Assembly (NCBI GenBank): GCA_030263535.1
Contig: SZPB01000005.1
Span: 1 to 53,888 of the forward strand
DNA from: Cytophagia bacterium CHB2
Lineage (GTDB): Bacteria; Zhuqueibacterota; Zhuqueibacteria; Zhuqueibacterales; Zhuqueibacteraceae
Length of the DNA: 53,888 bases
Direction: 5' to 3'
Below the pieces are notes generated by a model. The model was given only the letters and a program-made list of their open reading frames with translations, was not told the origin of the DNA and did no database searches. Positions within the stretch are counted from its first letter, which is position 1, and each line of letters opens with the position of its first letter. This document shows, piece after piece, positions 8,843 to 15,955 of the stretch. A program made the position numbers and the translations under genes.

Positions 8843-9874
8843 TCATGCTCCATTCGACAAAATCTTGCTTCGTAGGCCAATGGTGTTGGCGTAACGCACG
8901 TGGTTTACCCAGCCCTGCACACTGGCGGTGATCCTTGCCAGCGGAATTTGACCGGAATCATGCTGCGCAAATAGGCTACGCAGGTTGCGATGAAAATGAA
9001 TCCCCCGGCGCCGTTTCAAGCGGCGATGCTGCGGGAAGACAATAAAACCCAAGAATGAAACGCCCTCATGCACGGGACGCGGATGTGCGCCCGCGTGCAT
9101 TGTTAGCCGCCGCTGGTCCAAACGTTGCTGACTCAGGTCTTTCCATTTCCACAAAGTCTCTTTGTTATTATCAAAAAACAAAATATCATCGACAAATCGC
9201 AAATAACCCGTGCAACGCAACTCACGCTTGACAAAGTGATCGAAAGAGTTGAGATAAACATTTGCCCAAAATTGGCTGGTGAGATTACCTATCGGCAGGC
9301 CGCGCGGACGATCGACGGCAAACAAATCGTCACCGGCAAAATAAATCATGTCATAGGCGTCGCGCAAAACTCCTTCGCCGCTGGCGAGAATAAGGTCGAT
9401 CAGCCAGAGCACGTTCGCATCATGAATTTTCCGGGCAATCGAGCCGCGCAGAATGGCGTAGTCGATGCTCGGAAAGAACTGGCAGACATCGCACGGCAAA
9501 ACATATTTGAAGCGTCGCGCGAACTCCTGGCAGCGGTCGAGGGCGCGATGCGTACCTTTGCCGACGCGATTGGCATAAGAATCATAAATGAAGCTGCGTT
9601 CGAAGATCGGCTCAATAACATTACAAAGCGCGTGATGAACCACCCGGTCACGGAAGGGCGCAGCGCTGATCAACCGGCGTTTCGGCTCGTGAATGAAAAA
9701 GTTCTCGTATTTTCCCGGACGATATGCCTGTGACAGCAATTCATCCTGCAAGCATAACAGGTTTTCTTCCAACAAATATTCAAATGAGGCTACATTCGCC
9801 TGGCCGCGCTTGCCTTTACTCGCTTTTTTAGAGGCCAGCAGCAGGTTATCCCAGGAAGTTAGTTGCTTGAACAT
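8843..9874 (-). CDS. DGR reverse transcriptase
   Basis: This 343-residue RNA-directed DNA polymerase synthesises mutagenised cDNA from the TR RNA. The opening [18 protein letters not shown] is typical of DGR RTs. RT motifs follow: [18 protein letters not shown], catalytic Asp129 in [25 protein letters not shown] at 192-201, FVDD at 227-230, and SFLGF. The [10 protein letters not shown] form of motif 4 marks DGR enzymes, where group II intron and retron enzymes have different residues. The C-terminal [11 protein letters not shown] is also shared by DGR RTs. No maturase or endonuclease domain is present. I chose the ATG at 9874; a GTG at 9889 is in frame. It abuts the thioesterase gene downstream. 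Confidence 0.95.
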   Translation of the reverse strand: MFKQLTSWDNLLLASKKASKGKRGQANVASFEYLLEENLLCLQDELLSQAYRPGKYENFFIHEPKRRLISAAPFRDRVVHHALCNVIEPIFERSFIYDSYANRVGKGTHRALDRCQEFARRFKYVLPCDVCQFFPSIDYAILRGSIARKIHDANVLWLIDLILASGEGVLRDAYDMIYFAGDDLFAVDRPRGLPIGNLTSQFWANVYLNSFDHFVKRELRCTGYLRFVDDILFFDNNKETLWKWKDLSQQRLDQRRLTMHAGAHPRPVHEGVSFLGFIVFPQHRRLKRRRGIHFHRNLRSLFAQHDSGQIPLARITASVQGWVNHVRYANTIGLRSKILSNGA

Positions 9875-9915
9875 TGGGGACGCTTTCACAAAATGGTGGG
9901 AGCCACGAAAAAATT

Positions 9916-9956
9916 GCCCCGTTCTGTTTTCGCCTGTGCGAACGAGAGAACGGGGC
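9916..9956 (-). ncRNA. Hairpin in the TR-RT spacer, probable part of the DGR RNA
   Basis: A perfect 10-bp stem (GCCCCGTTCT at 9916-9925 with AGAACGGGGC at 9947-9956) encloses a second small stem, TTCGC-CTGT-GCGAA. Another 6-bp hairpin (CGCCGT-TTTG-ACGGCG) lies at about 9971-9986. In the well-studied phage DGR the RNA downstream of TR is structured and needed for cDNA priming, so this spacer (9875-10079) is a good candidate for the same role. The hairpins are seen; the role is inferred. Confidence 0.55.
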
Positions 9957-10079
9957 GGTTGTTATTTGCCCGGCGCCGTTTTGACGGCGACGCGGCCCGG
10001 AACCGGCTCCGCCATTTTTCGTCTCGGCCGTGAATCCCGCCGCAGCGAGACGCACCGCAATTCTGACGGTGAAAAATGT

Positions 10080-10200
10080 GAGCGCCGCCACACGAAACCC
10101 GATGTTGTTGTTCCAGTTGTTCGGATTGTTCCTGTTGCGGTAGGCGCAGCGCACGTTCCGATGATTGTTGTTGAACGCGCCGCCGCGCACCACGCGGGCG
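10080..10200 (-). repeat. DGR template repeat (TR)
   Basis: This 121-nt segment aligns with VR (11011-11131) at a constant offset of 931 with no gaps. On the coding strand it is rich in AAC/AAT codons. If translated it would read [15 protein letters not shown] and then [17 protein letters not shown], the typical asparagine-rich design that lets adenine mutation reach many amino acids. It has 28 coding-strand adenines; 15 differ in VR. The 21 nt at its 3' end (GGGTTTCGTGTGGCGGCGCTC, less one base at either end) are identical in VR and would serve as the homing initiation region. TR itself lies outside any real gene, between avd and the RT. Confidence 0.97.
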
Positions 10201-10233
10201 CGGTGAACCGGCCCCGCCCTGCATATGGCAAGG

Positions 10234-10377
10234 GGCAAATGGCAAGCCGCCATAAACTCCGCGCTCTTACATACTCTTTCTCATACTCTCGCTCGCCGTT
10301 GTTTCTGAAAACGAGTAAGAGTATGAGTGGAGCATGAGTAAGAGCAACCAAGCCCAAGCCCTTATTTGCCATTTGCC
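10234..10377 (-). repeat. Nested inverted repeats between avd and TR
   Basis: The 189-nt spacer between the avd stop and TR can fold into one long hairpin from three nested inverted repeats. GGCAAATGGCAA at 10234-10245 pairs with its complement at 10366-10377. GCTCTTAC at 10263-10270 pairs with 10338-10345. CTCATACTCT at 10280-10289 pairs with 10318-10327. The three are nested in the right order, so the whole segment is likely to be structured in RNA. It may form the 5' boundary of the template RNA or affect avd expression. The base pairing is seen; the function is inferred. Confidence 0.55.
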
Positions 10378-10389
10378 TCTTAGCCCCCT

Positions 10390-10785
10390 TCACCTACTCT
10401 TTCCTTCCCCTTGTTCTGCTTCTTTCGTCTTTTTTTCGCCTTTCGTCGTTTTGTTCCACCCGCCAAGCAAACGGCCGATCTCTGTAACCATTTCCGCGAC
10501 ATGCTGATACTGTCCGGCGGTCAGCCATCCCCACTTCACACACAAACGCAAATACAGGCGCACGCGCGAAAGCGCCTCATCTGCGCGCGCCAGGCGCTCC
10601 AGCCGCGCTTGTTTTTCCATGCGCGCATTTGCCTCGTCCAAACGCTCGCGCAAATCGAACGCGGCATCCAACAAGCGCTTGGTGGCGCTGTGGCGGTGTG
10701 CGCGCGGGAATTTGTTGGTCGCAGGCAGCAACCACGTCAAAAAATCGAAGGTGCGGGTGAAGATGGGCATCTCTTGATAAGCCAT
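10390..10785 (-). CDS. avd: DGR accessory variability determinant (Avd-like)
   Basis: This 131-residue, largely helical protein fits Avd, the small basic four-helix-bundle partner that binds the DGR reverse transcriptase and nucleic acid. The opening MPIFTRTFDFLTWLLPATNKFPRAHR resembles the MP.f.k.ydl..wl...nkFPk..R start of the family. It is followed by an amphipathic helical region rich in Arg and Leu (DEANARMEKQARLERLARAD) and a WGWLTAGQYQHVAEMVTEIGRLLGGW end. The C-terminal tail is Lys/Glu-rich and probably disordered. A GAGGAG ribosome site stands 5 nt before the ATG. Its place between target gene and TR is the usual one. Confidence 0.88.
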   Translation of the reverse strand: MAYQEMPIFTRTFDFLTWLLPATNKFPRAHRHSATKRLLDAAFDLRERLDEANARMEKQARLERLARADEALSRVRLYLRLCVKWGWLTAGQYQHVAEMVTEIGRLLGGWNKTTKGEKKTKEAEQGEGKSR

Positions 10786-10813
10786 TCGATCTCCTCAATG
10801 ATAATATCAAACA

Positions 10814-10891
10814 ACCGCCCGGGCGCTCAGTTTTTACGATTGCTCATGCCCATAAACACCAATCTCTGTTTGAAAAAAGTGCCCGGGCGGT
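10814..10891. repeat. 11-bp inverted repeat upstream of avd
   Basis: ACCGCCCGGGC at 10814-10824 is repeated in inverted form at 10881-10891 (GCCCGGGCGGT), with a 56-nt loop. The core GCCCGGGC is itself a palindrome, so the copies are also partly direct. It sits between the target gene stop and the avd start, near the expected avd leader, so it could affect avd expression. No experimental role can be stated. Confidence 0.45.
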
Positions 10892-10923
10892 GCAGGGTCT
10901 CATTTTTCAAAAAAAATTTGCCA

Positions 10924-10943
10924 AAAGGGGGCGCGCCCCCTTT
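10924..10943. repeat. 20-nt perfect palindrome downstream of VR
   Basis: This perfect GC-rich palindrome (AAAGGGGGCG followed by its complement) lies 55 nt beyond the target stop codon. Known DGRs often carry a hairpin or cruciform just after VR that stimulates retrohoming, and this is the best candidate here, although the distance is longer than in the classic phage case. It could also act as the transcription terminator of the target gene. Between it and VR is a run of short direct repeats (CAGAGT recurring near 10953-11005). Confidence 0.55.
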
Positions 10944-10998
10944 GGAATCCCCCCAGAGTACAGGTATCCAGAGTTTCAGAAATCAGAGTTTACAGAGA

Positions 10999-13900
10999 TC
11001 AGAGTAATAGGAGCGCCGCCACACGAAACCCGAAGTTGAAGTGCCAGTAGTACGGATAGTGCCCGCTGCGGGCGGCGCAGCGCACGCTCCGACGATTGTA
11101 GTGGAACGCGCCGCCGCGCACCACGCGGGCGACATCATCAGGAGCATTAAGTCGCTCACGTTTCTGGCGTCCACCTTTCTCATTCGGGTAGGGATATTTC
11201 TCCCATAAACTACGCGTCCATTCCCAAACGTTCCCGCTCATATCCCAGCAGTCAGACGGGCTGACACCGGCAGGAAAGCAACCCACCGAACTGGTGGCGC
11301 CGATGCCGGTAACATTATAGTTTGCCACGTTGGGATTCGGTTTATCGCCCCAAGGATAAATCAATCCTTTCGTTCCACGGGCAGCCTTTTCCCACTCAGC
11401 TTCGCTAGGCAAGATAATACGGCCGTTTTGTTTTTGCAAGAGCGTTGTCAGCGGCGATGGCGTTTCGGGCCAGGTGCGCAGCTTTTCGGTGAGCCAATCG
11501 CAATACGCCATGGCCTCATGCCAGGTCACATAGACCACGGGATGATTGGGCAAGCCGGATAGACACCTCGGGTCTTTCGGTTGATGCTTGTTGTCTTCGA
11601 CAAAAGCTTGAAATTGTGCGACCGTGACCGGATAGCGCGCGATATAAAAAGCCGGCAGCGTGACTTTGTGCTGCGGGTATTCATCGTCAAAAGCATCTTT
11701 ATCTTTTTTCTTGTCACTGCCCATGAGAAATTCACCTGCAGAAATTTCAACAAAGCCGAGCAGAGGTTCATCAGGCAAAAACCAGGCATCAGCGCGAAAG
11801 CGAGGGTCGCCGAGACGGGCGAGGCTGTTGCCGGCGTGGCTGCGCTCGACGGCGGGAAAATCTGTGTGTTTTAGAATGGAGATGAGCCATTGCTGCACGC
11901 GTTGCACCTTGGCCTGATTACGTTTGCTCACGCGCGTGAGATCGGCAATCTCTGCCAAAGCCTGTCCAGCCAGATGCGCGCCCCAAAACTCTTTGCCGGT
12001 ACTGGCCGCGTTGGGCAGATCGTAGCACAGCGCGTCCACCAATGACCAAATGGTCGAGGCCGCGCCTCGACTGGCTTTGGCCCCGGCCAACAGCGTGGCT
12101 TCGCGCCAGCGGTTGGGATCGTTTTTCACCAACTGCGCCAGCAAGTCGGGAAAATCATGGTCCGTCAAATAACACGCGGCCAGGTATTCTTGGAACGTGC
12201 GGTGCGGAAACGTATGCACACCGCTGCCACGTGGCAACAACAACCCGGTACGATCGCGGAGATATTCCATCAGCAGCTTTTGTTTGACCTCCGGATTGTT
12301 GCTCAAATGCAACAATCCGGCTACGAGTTTTTCCTCCGGCACGTCGGCCGTGCCCACCAATTCGGGTTGTGCAGCATGCGCTTGATAGGCAAGTTCATTG
12401 AGCAGGTCGCGCATTTTCTGCCGGTCCACGCGCAGCCATTCCGCCAGGCTGGGTTGCAGAATTTTGGGATCGCCCTTCTCATTGCGCACGATTTTCGGGC
12501 TTTCCCATTTTTCCAGAAGCAGATCGACAGTGTCGGCATAAAGTTCTTCGCGCTTCTCAGGCAGCGTGCCGCTGCGCCAAGCGTGCAAGCTTGCCATCAA
12601 AGTCAACAAGAGCGGACGCTCGGCCAGTGCCTGCAGGCGATCATTTTTAAAGATGGCGCGTTTGAGCAGTTCGGCGTTGCCTTGCGCTTTTTCGGCATGC
12701 CAACCACGCAATGCGCCGATGTGGTCGTACCAGCGTTCGACGAAGCGGCGAATTTGTGCCGGGGTGAAAGACGCGAGCACAGCTTCCGTGAATCCGGGTA
12801 GTCGCCATTCCTGCTTTTGGTAGGCATAGGTGCGGCTGGTTAAGAGGAAGCGACAATTTTTGAAAGTTGCCGCAAAATCCGAGATGGCGTCTTTGATTTG
12901 TCCTCGGCGTTGCTCGGCCTCAGGCACCTCGTCGAGGCCGTCAAGTAAGATCAAACCACCCGTTTGCAGCAGTTCGTTTTTCAAAGCAGCGGTATAGTCT
13001 GCGAGACAAGCGGTTTCCAGCTCTGCTGCGAGAAATTGCCAAAGATGACTGGCATTGGCTTTGGCGCCGGCTGAGGGCAACCCCCGCGCCGCGAAATCGC
13101 GCAGAATCACGCGCACCGGCAACAGCGCACCGTGATCCCAAGCCTGCGGCTTGCTTTTCTTCTTCGTCTCTATTGGTTCATCCTTCTCCTCGTCAGGCAA
13201 AGGCGCGGTAAGCAACGTGAGACCAGCTTCGGCGCGGCGCAAGGCTTCGCCAGCCAGACACAGAGCAATGAAATTGACGAACGTGCTTTTGCCGCTGCCA
13301 GGATCGCCCAACAGTACGAGGCGCGGGTGACGGTTCAATAACTCCAGCGCGGATTGGCGTCGCGTTTCTTTTTCCGTTAAGTCCCCGCGCAACATGCGCT
13401 CATGCACTTCCGGGGTGAGCGTAAGCAAAGCGGTATAAACGGCATCGAGATGGAGATGCGCTTCGGGATCGTTGGCAACTTTGGGATCGACGCCGGCCAG
13501 GGAGAGCTGGCGGGCACTTTCAAAAAGGCGATTGAGGTAAGACTCGCGCAGATGCGCCAAATCGAAAGCCGGCTGGTCGGCATTGATTTGCGTTTCAATA
13601 TAGGTTTGGGCATATACCGCGCGCGCACCCGGCCCCTGCGCGATCGCACCCGGCCCGATGAGCACGGCTTCGAACCTGGGCCAGTTTCCCAAGCGTTGCA
13701 ATTCAGCATGCAAAGTTTGGGCGAACCACTCACGTTCCTTTTCGGCAAGCGCTTGCCGGGCAAGGGGCAGCGCGTCAAGCTTTTCGAGTATGGTATCAAG
13801 TTCGACGCGCAAATCCGGTTCTTCTGGTAACGCGGCTTCAAGCTCACGTGCGATTTCGGCTTCTGATTTCCAAGCTTCTATGCGGTTGGCGATGAGATTC

Positions 13901-14100
13901 GCGCCCACGCTGGCCAGCACGCCGCCAATTGCCAGCAACATGGCACGATCACCGTCACGAATCGCCTGCGCCACCGGCAACAATGCTGAGCTTGCCAAAA
14001 ATGCATAAATCGAGTCGACGCCGTTTGCCAGCATGCGCTGTTTCCAATTGGCGAGACTGGCTTTGAATTTTTCCTGCCAGGTTTGCAGCGTGAAGGCCAT
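10999..14100 (-). CDS. DGR-diversified NACHT NTPase with C-terminal FGE/C-type-lectin-like domain
   Basis: This 1033-residue protein has two hydrophobic segments near residues 30-48 and 52-72 (possible membrane anchor), then a helical linker. The NACHT/STAND ATPase has Walker A GDPGSGKST at 265-273, Walker B LILLDGLDE at 383-391, and a TSRT sensor at 421-424. The FPHRTFQEYLAA motif at 631-642 is typical of NACHT proteins. From about 782 there is a formylglycine-enzyme-like fold (FVEISAGEFLMGS, LPSEAEWEKAARG, DMSGNVWEWT). It ends in VR (residues 990-1030). The first catalytic Cys of true sulfatase-activating enzymes is absent, so this is a ligand-binding lectin-type version. In DGR proteins this surface binds the variable ligand. 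A GGAG site precedes the ATG. The gene stands first in the cassette, upstream of avd. Confidence 0.93.
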   Translation of the reverse strand: MAFTLQTWQEKFKASLANWKQRMLANGVDSIYAFLASSALLPVAQAIRDGDRAMLLAIGGVLASVGANLIANRIEAWKSEAEIARELEAALPEEPDLRVELDTILEKLDALPLARQALAEKEREWFAQTLHAELQRLGNWPRFEAVLIGPGAIAQGPGARAVYAQTYIETQINADQPAFDLAHLRESYLNRLFESARQLSLAGVDPKVANDPEAHLHLDAVYTALLTLTPEVHERMLRGDLTEKETRRQSALELLNRHPRLVLLGDPGSGKSTFVNFIALCLAGEALRRAEAGLTLLTAPLPDEEKDEPIETKKKSKPQAWDHGALLPVRVILRDFAARGLPSAGAKANASHLWQFLAAELETACLADYTAALKNELLQTGGLILLDGLDEVPEAEQRRGQIKDAISDFAATFKNCRFLLTSRTYAYQKQEWRLPGFTEAVLASFTPAQIRRFVERWYDHIGALRGWHAEKAQGNAELLKRAIFKNDRLQALAERPLLLTLMASLHAWRSGTLPEKREELYADTVDLLLEKWESPKIVRNEKGDPKILQPSLAEWLRVDRQKMRDLLNELAYQAHAAQPELVGTADVPEEKLVAGLLHLSNNPEVKQKLLMEYLRDRTGLLLPRGSGVHTFPHRTFQEYLAACYLTDHDFPDLLAQLVKNDPNRWREATLLAGAKASRGAASTIWSLVDALCYDLPNAASTGKEFWGAHLAGQALAEIADLTRVSKRNQAKVQRVQQWLISILKHTDFPAVERSHAGNSLARLGDPRFRADAWFLPDEPLLGFVEISAGEFLMGSDKKKDKDAFDDEYPQHKVTLPAFYIARYPVTVAQFQAFVEDNKHQPKDPRCLSGLPNHPVVYVTWHEAMAYCDWLTEKLRTWPETPSPLTTLLQKQNGRIILPSEAEWEKAARGTKGLIYPWGDKPNPNVANYNVTGIGATSSVGCFPAGVSPSDCWDMSGNVWEWTRSLWEKYPYPNEKGGRQKRERLNAPDDVARVVRGGAFHYNRRSVRCAARSGHYPYYWHFNFGFRVAALLLL
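11011..11131 (-). repeat. DGR variable repeat (VR)
   Basis: This is the 3' end of the target gene. The 16 differences from TR are at 11034, 11039, 11040, 11043, 11049, 11052, 11058, 11061, 11064, 11066, 11072, 11073, 11087, 11093, 11100 and 11103. All except 11073 fall on coding-strand TR adenines: seven A-to-T, four A-to-C, four A-to-G. They change 14 residues: 1000, 1001, 1003, 1005, 1010, 1012-1015, 1017, 1018, 1020, 1021 and 1023. Asparagine in TR has become His, Tyr, Ser or Phe at most of these. The framework residues between (GGAF, VRC, W, GFRVAAL) are untouched, as expected for a lectin scaffold. Confidence 0.97.
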
Positions 14101-14293
14101 GATTTTTCTCCAATAAAAGCATGGTTATAAACTCATGCCTTATTACTCAGTTTCGCCCAGGCAGCCTCGTTTGCAATTCGAAACATTCTTCAAGTCCGCC
14201 TAAACTGACCCACGATATACGGCTCGCAATAAAATGCGTGCAACAAAGTTATGATTATTCATGAAACATAGCCGATGTGCCAAAACCAGTTTC

Positions 14294-15823
14294 TTATTCC
14301 ATCGCCGTATTGCTGACAAAAGCGATCTTCTTGCTGTCCGGAGACCAAGAAGGCACATTGATCGTACCCTGGCCGCCGTAAACGTAGGCAATCACTCGGG
14401 GTTGCCCTCCGCCAAAAGGCATCAAACGCAAATAAACCTGTTGATAAAAAGGATGGTCGCCCGGCGCGACGTCTTTTGTGTATGAGAGCATGACGATCCA
14501 TTTGCCATCCGGCGAAACATGGGGAAACCAGTTGTTGAATTCATCATCAGTAATCTGCTCTTGCGCGCTGCCGTCCGGTTTCATGCGCCAGATTTGCATG
14601 GCGCCGCTGCGCACGGAGTTAAAGTAAATGTACTTTCCATCTGGAGTGTATTCTGAACCATCGTCCAGGCTCGGCGCAGTCGTGAGCCGCATTTCCTCGC
14701 CGCCTTGAGCCGATATTTTATAGATATCATAATCGCCCTCGCGTTCGGCGGTGTAGAGCAAAAATTTGTTATCGGGCGACCAGCCGTGCAAGTACGAAGG
14801 GCCTTTCGCTGTGATGCGCTTGGGCTTTCCGCCGGTCGCCGGCAGCGTGTAAATAATCGATTGATGGTTATCCTCCGCACTGTGATGGCTGATGCCAAGC
14901 ATTTTGCCGTCGAAGGTCAACACATGATCATTGTTGTTGGCCGTCGCAAAATCGGAATTGATCTCTTCGGGTTCGTTTTTGGCGAGATCAAAGCGATAGA
15001 GTTTACCATTGTGATTGTAGATCAAAGCTTTGCCGTCCGGCGTCCAGTTGGGCGCTTGCAACGATGCGGGCGAACGATAAATGATCTTGCGATGGCCGCT
15101 GGCAATATCCAAAATTTCGAGATTGCTGCCAATGTAATCGCGATACGGCACATAGCCCTGCTTGGGCGGCACGATAATGCGCACGTCGCGGAAAACGGCC
15201 TGCTCGATGACATCCTTGTTGTGCGAGCAAACAACCAGGCCGGCGTACACTTCATCGCCCAGCGCCAATTCTGTGACCTGCTCGGTTGCGAAAATCTCGC
15301 CAAACCGCGCGACTGACATGATGTAGGTGTTGCCTTTTCTTTCTAATTGAATCACGTCTGCGCCGGTGACGGACGATCTCACTTCCTCGGTTGAATCGCC
15401 CTGGGCGCGCCGGAACTGCAAAGAGGTGAGGCCATCGCCATGTACCGCGACATTGACATGCGGCGCATCAGTACCAAAACTGGGGCGTATAATCCAGCCG
15501 AGTTTGCGATGCGGATCCACGCCTTCACCCAAGAAATGCGCGCGCGCCCGCAGAATAAAATCTCCCTTCATGCGCTTCCAGGCAAAATGAAATTCGTCGC
15601 GATCAAACCACATGTTCGCGCCGGAGCCGCTGAGGGTGTATTCCTGCTTTTCCGCGCCGTAGCTTGTCGAGCCGGAGTGCAGGACTTGACCGACGTCAGT
15701 CTGACCTTCAAACAACCCGAGGGCGTTTTGTTGAGAAAAGGCGGAATTCATGGTTGAGGCGCTTAAGAAAATTACAATCGCCGAAGTATTTACAAAACGG
15801 TGACGACTACTTTTGGAAGGCAT
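14294..15823 (-). CDS. Exported TolB-like beta-propeller protein
   Basis: This 509-residue protein has an N-terminal signal sequence (SAIVIFLSASTMNSAFSQQ). An N-terminal beta-sandwich of the DUF1349/concanavalin-like type follows at about 40-210, with MWFDRDEFHFAWKRMKGDF and RKLGWIIRPSFG. Then comes a WD40-like TolB propeller with repeats such as PNWTPDGKALIYNH, LHGWSPDNKFLLYTA, SEYTPDGKYIYFNS, PHVSPDGKWIVMLS and PSWSPDSKKIAFVS. It probably acts in the periplasm or at the cell surface, in binding or scaffolding. No catalytic motif is evident. The ATG at 15823 follows a GGAG site. It is unlinked in function to the DGR as far as can be seen. Confidence 0.8.
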   Translation of the reverse strand: MPSKSSRHRFVNTSAIVIFLSASTMNSAFSQQNALGLFEGQTDVGQVLHSGSTSYGAEKQEYTLSGSGANMWFDRDEFHFAWKRMKGDFILRARAHFLGEGVDPHRKLGWIIRPSFGTDAPHVNVAVHGDGLTSLQFRRAQGDSTEEVRSSVTGADVIQLERKGNTYIMSVARFGEIFATEQVTELALGDEVYAGLVVCSHNKDVIEQAVFRDVRIIVPPKQGYVPYRDYIGSNLEILDIASGHRKIIYRSPASLQAPNWTPDGKALIYNHNGKLYRFDLAKNEPEEINSDFATANNNDHVLTFDGKMLGISHHSAEDNHQSIIYTLPATGGKPKRITAKGPSYLHGWSPDNKFLLYTAEREGDYDIYKISAQGGEEMRLTTAPSLDDGSEYTPDGKYIYFNSVRSGAMQIWRMKPDGSAQEQITDDEFNNWFPHVSPDGKWIVMLSYTKDVAPGDHPFYQQVYLRLMPFGGGQPRVIAYVYGGQGTINVPSWSPDSKKIAFVSNTAME

Positions 15824-15955
15824 AATTTTCTCCACAAAGCCTTTGAGAGATGGGATAAAAGCTCTTGTTGCCCTTCGCGTTGTTGTGTAAATGCGGCAAC
15901 ACCAGATCGCCGCCGGGCAACAGGCCAGTAAGAAATTCTTTTTATGTTTGGCGCA

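Larger units (their letters stand above)
8843..14100 (-). mobile_element. Diversity-generating retroelement (target, avd, TR, RT)
   Basis: All parts of a DGR are present in one direction: target gene with VR at its 3' end (10999-14100), avd (10390-10785), TR (10080-10200) and DGR-type reverse transcriptase (8843-9874). TR and VR match without gaps over 121 nt with 16 mismatches, 15 of them at TR adenines on the coding strand. In known DGRs the RT with Avd copies the TR transcript with adenine-directed errors, and the cDNA replaces VR, leaving TR intact. No integrase, phage structural gene or terminal repeat borders the cassette, so it appears to be a cellular, chromosomally fixed DGR rather than a prophage one. 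Confidence 0.96.

Noticed and set aside
8843-9874. Group II intron or retron reverse transcriptase
   Set aside because: No maturase or endonuclease domain and no intron RNA were seen; the motif [10 protein letters not shown], the avd gene and the TR/VR pair identify a DGR.
9846-10253. Minus-strand frame of 135 codons reading through the TR
   Set aside because: It contains the Asn-rich TR translation but its flanks resemble no protein and it overlaps the RT start. TR is a non-coding template.
10953-11006. CRISPR-like array of CAGAGT repeats
   Set aside because: The repeats are too short and irregular, with no spacers and no cas genes.
10983-11183. Other short frames over VR and TR that look like each other
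   Set aside because: Their similarity comes only from the TR/VR repeat read in wrong frames.
10999-11780. Sulfatase-modifying factor function for the C-terminal domain
   Set aside because: The first catalytic cysteine is missing and no sulfatase gene is near; the domain is the DGR scaffold.
12157-12801. Plus-strand 214-codon frame inside the NACHT gene, and similar long frames opposite other genes
   Set aside because: These are antisense shadows of high-GC coding sequence without family resemblance or ribosome sites.
8843-14100. Prophage origin of the DGR
   Set aside because: No capsid, tail, integrase or lysis genes were found within the window; neighbours are ordinary chromosomal genes.
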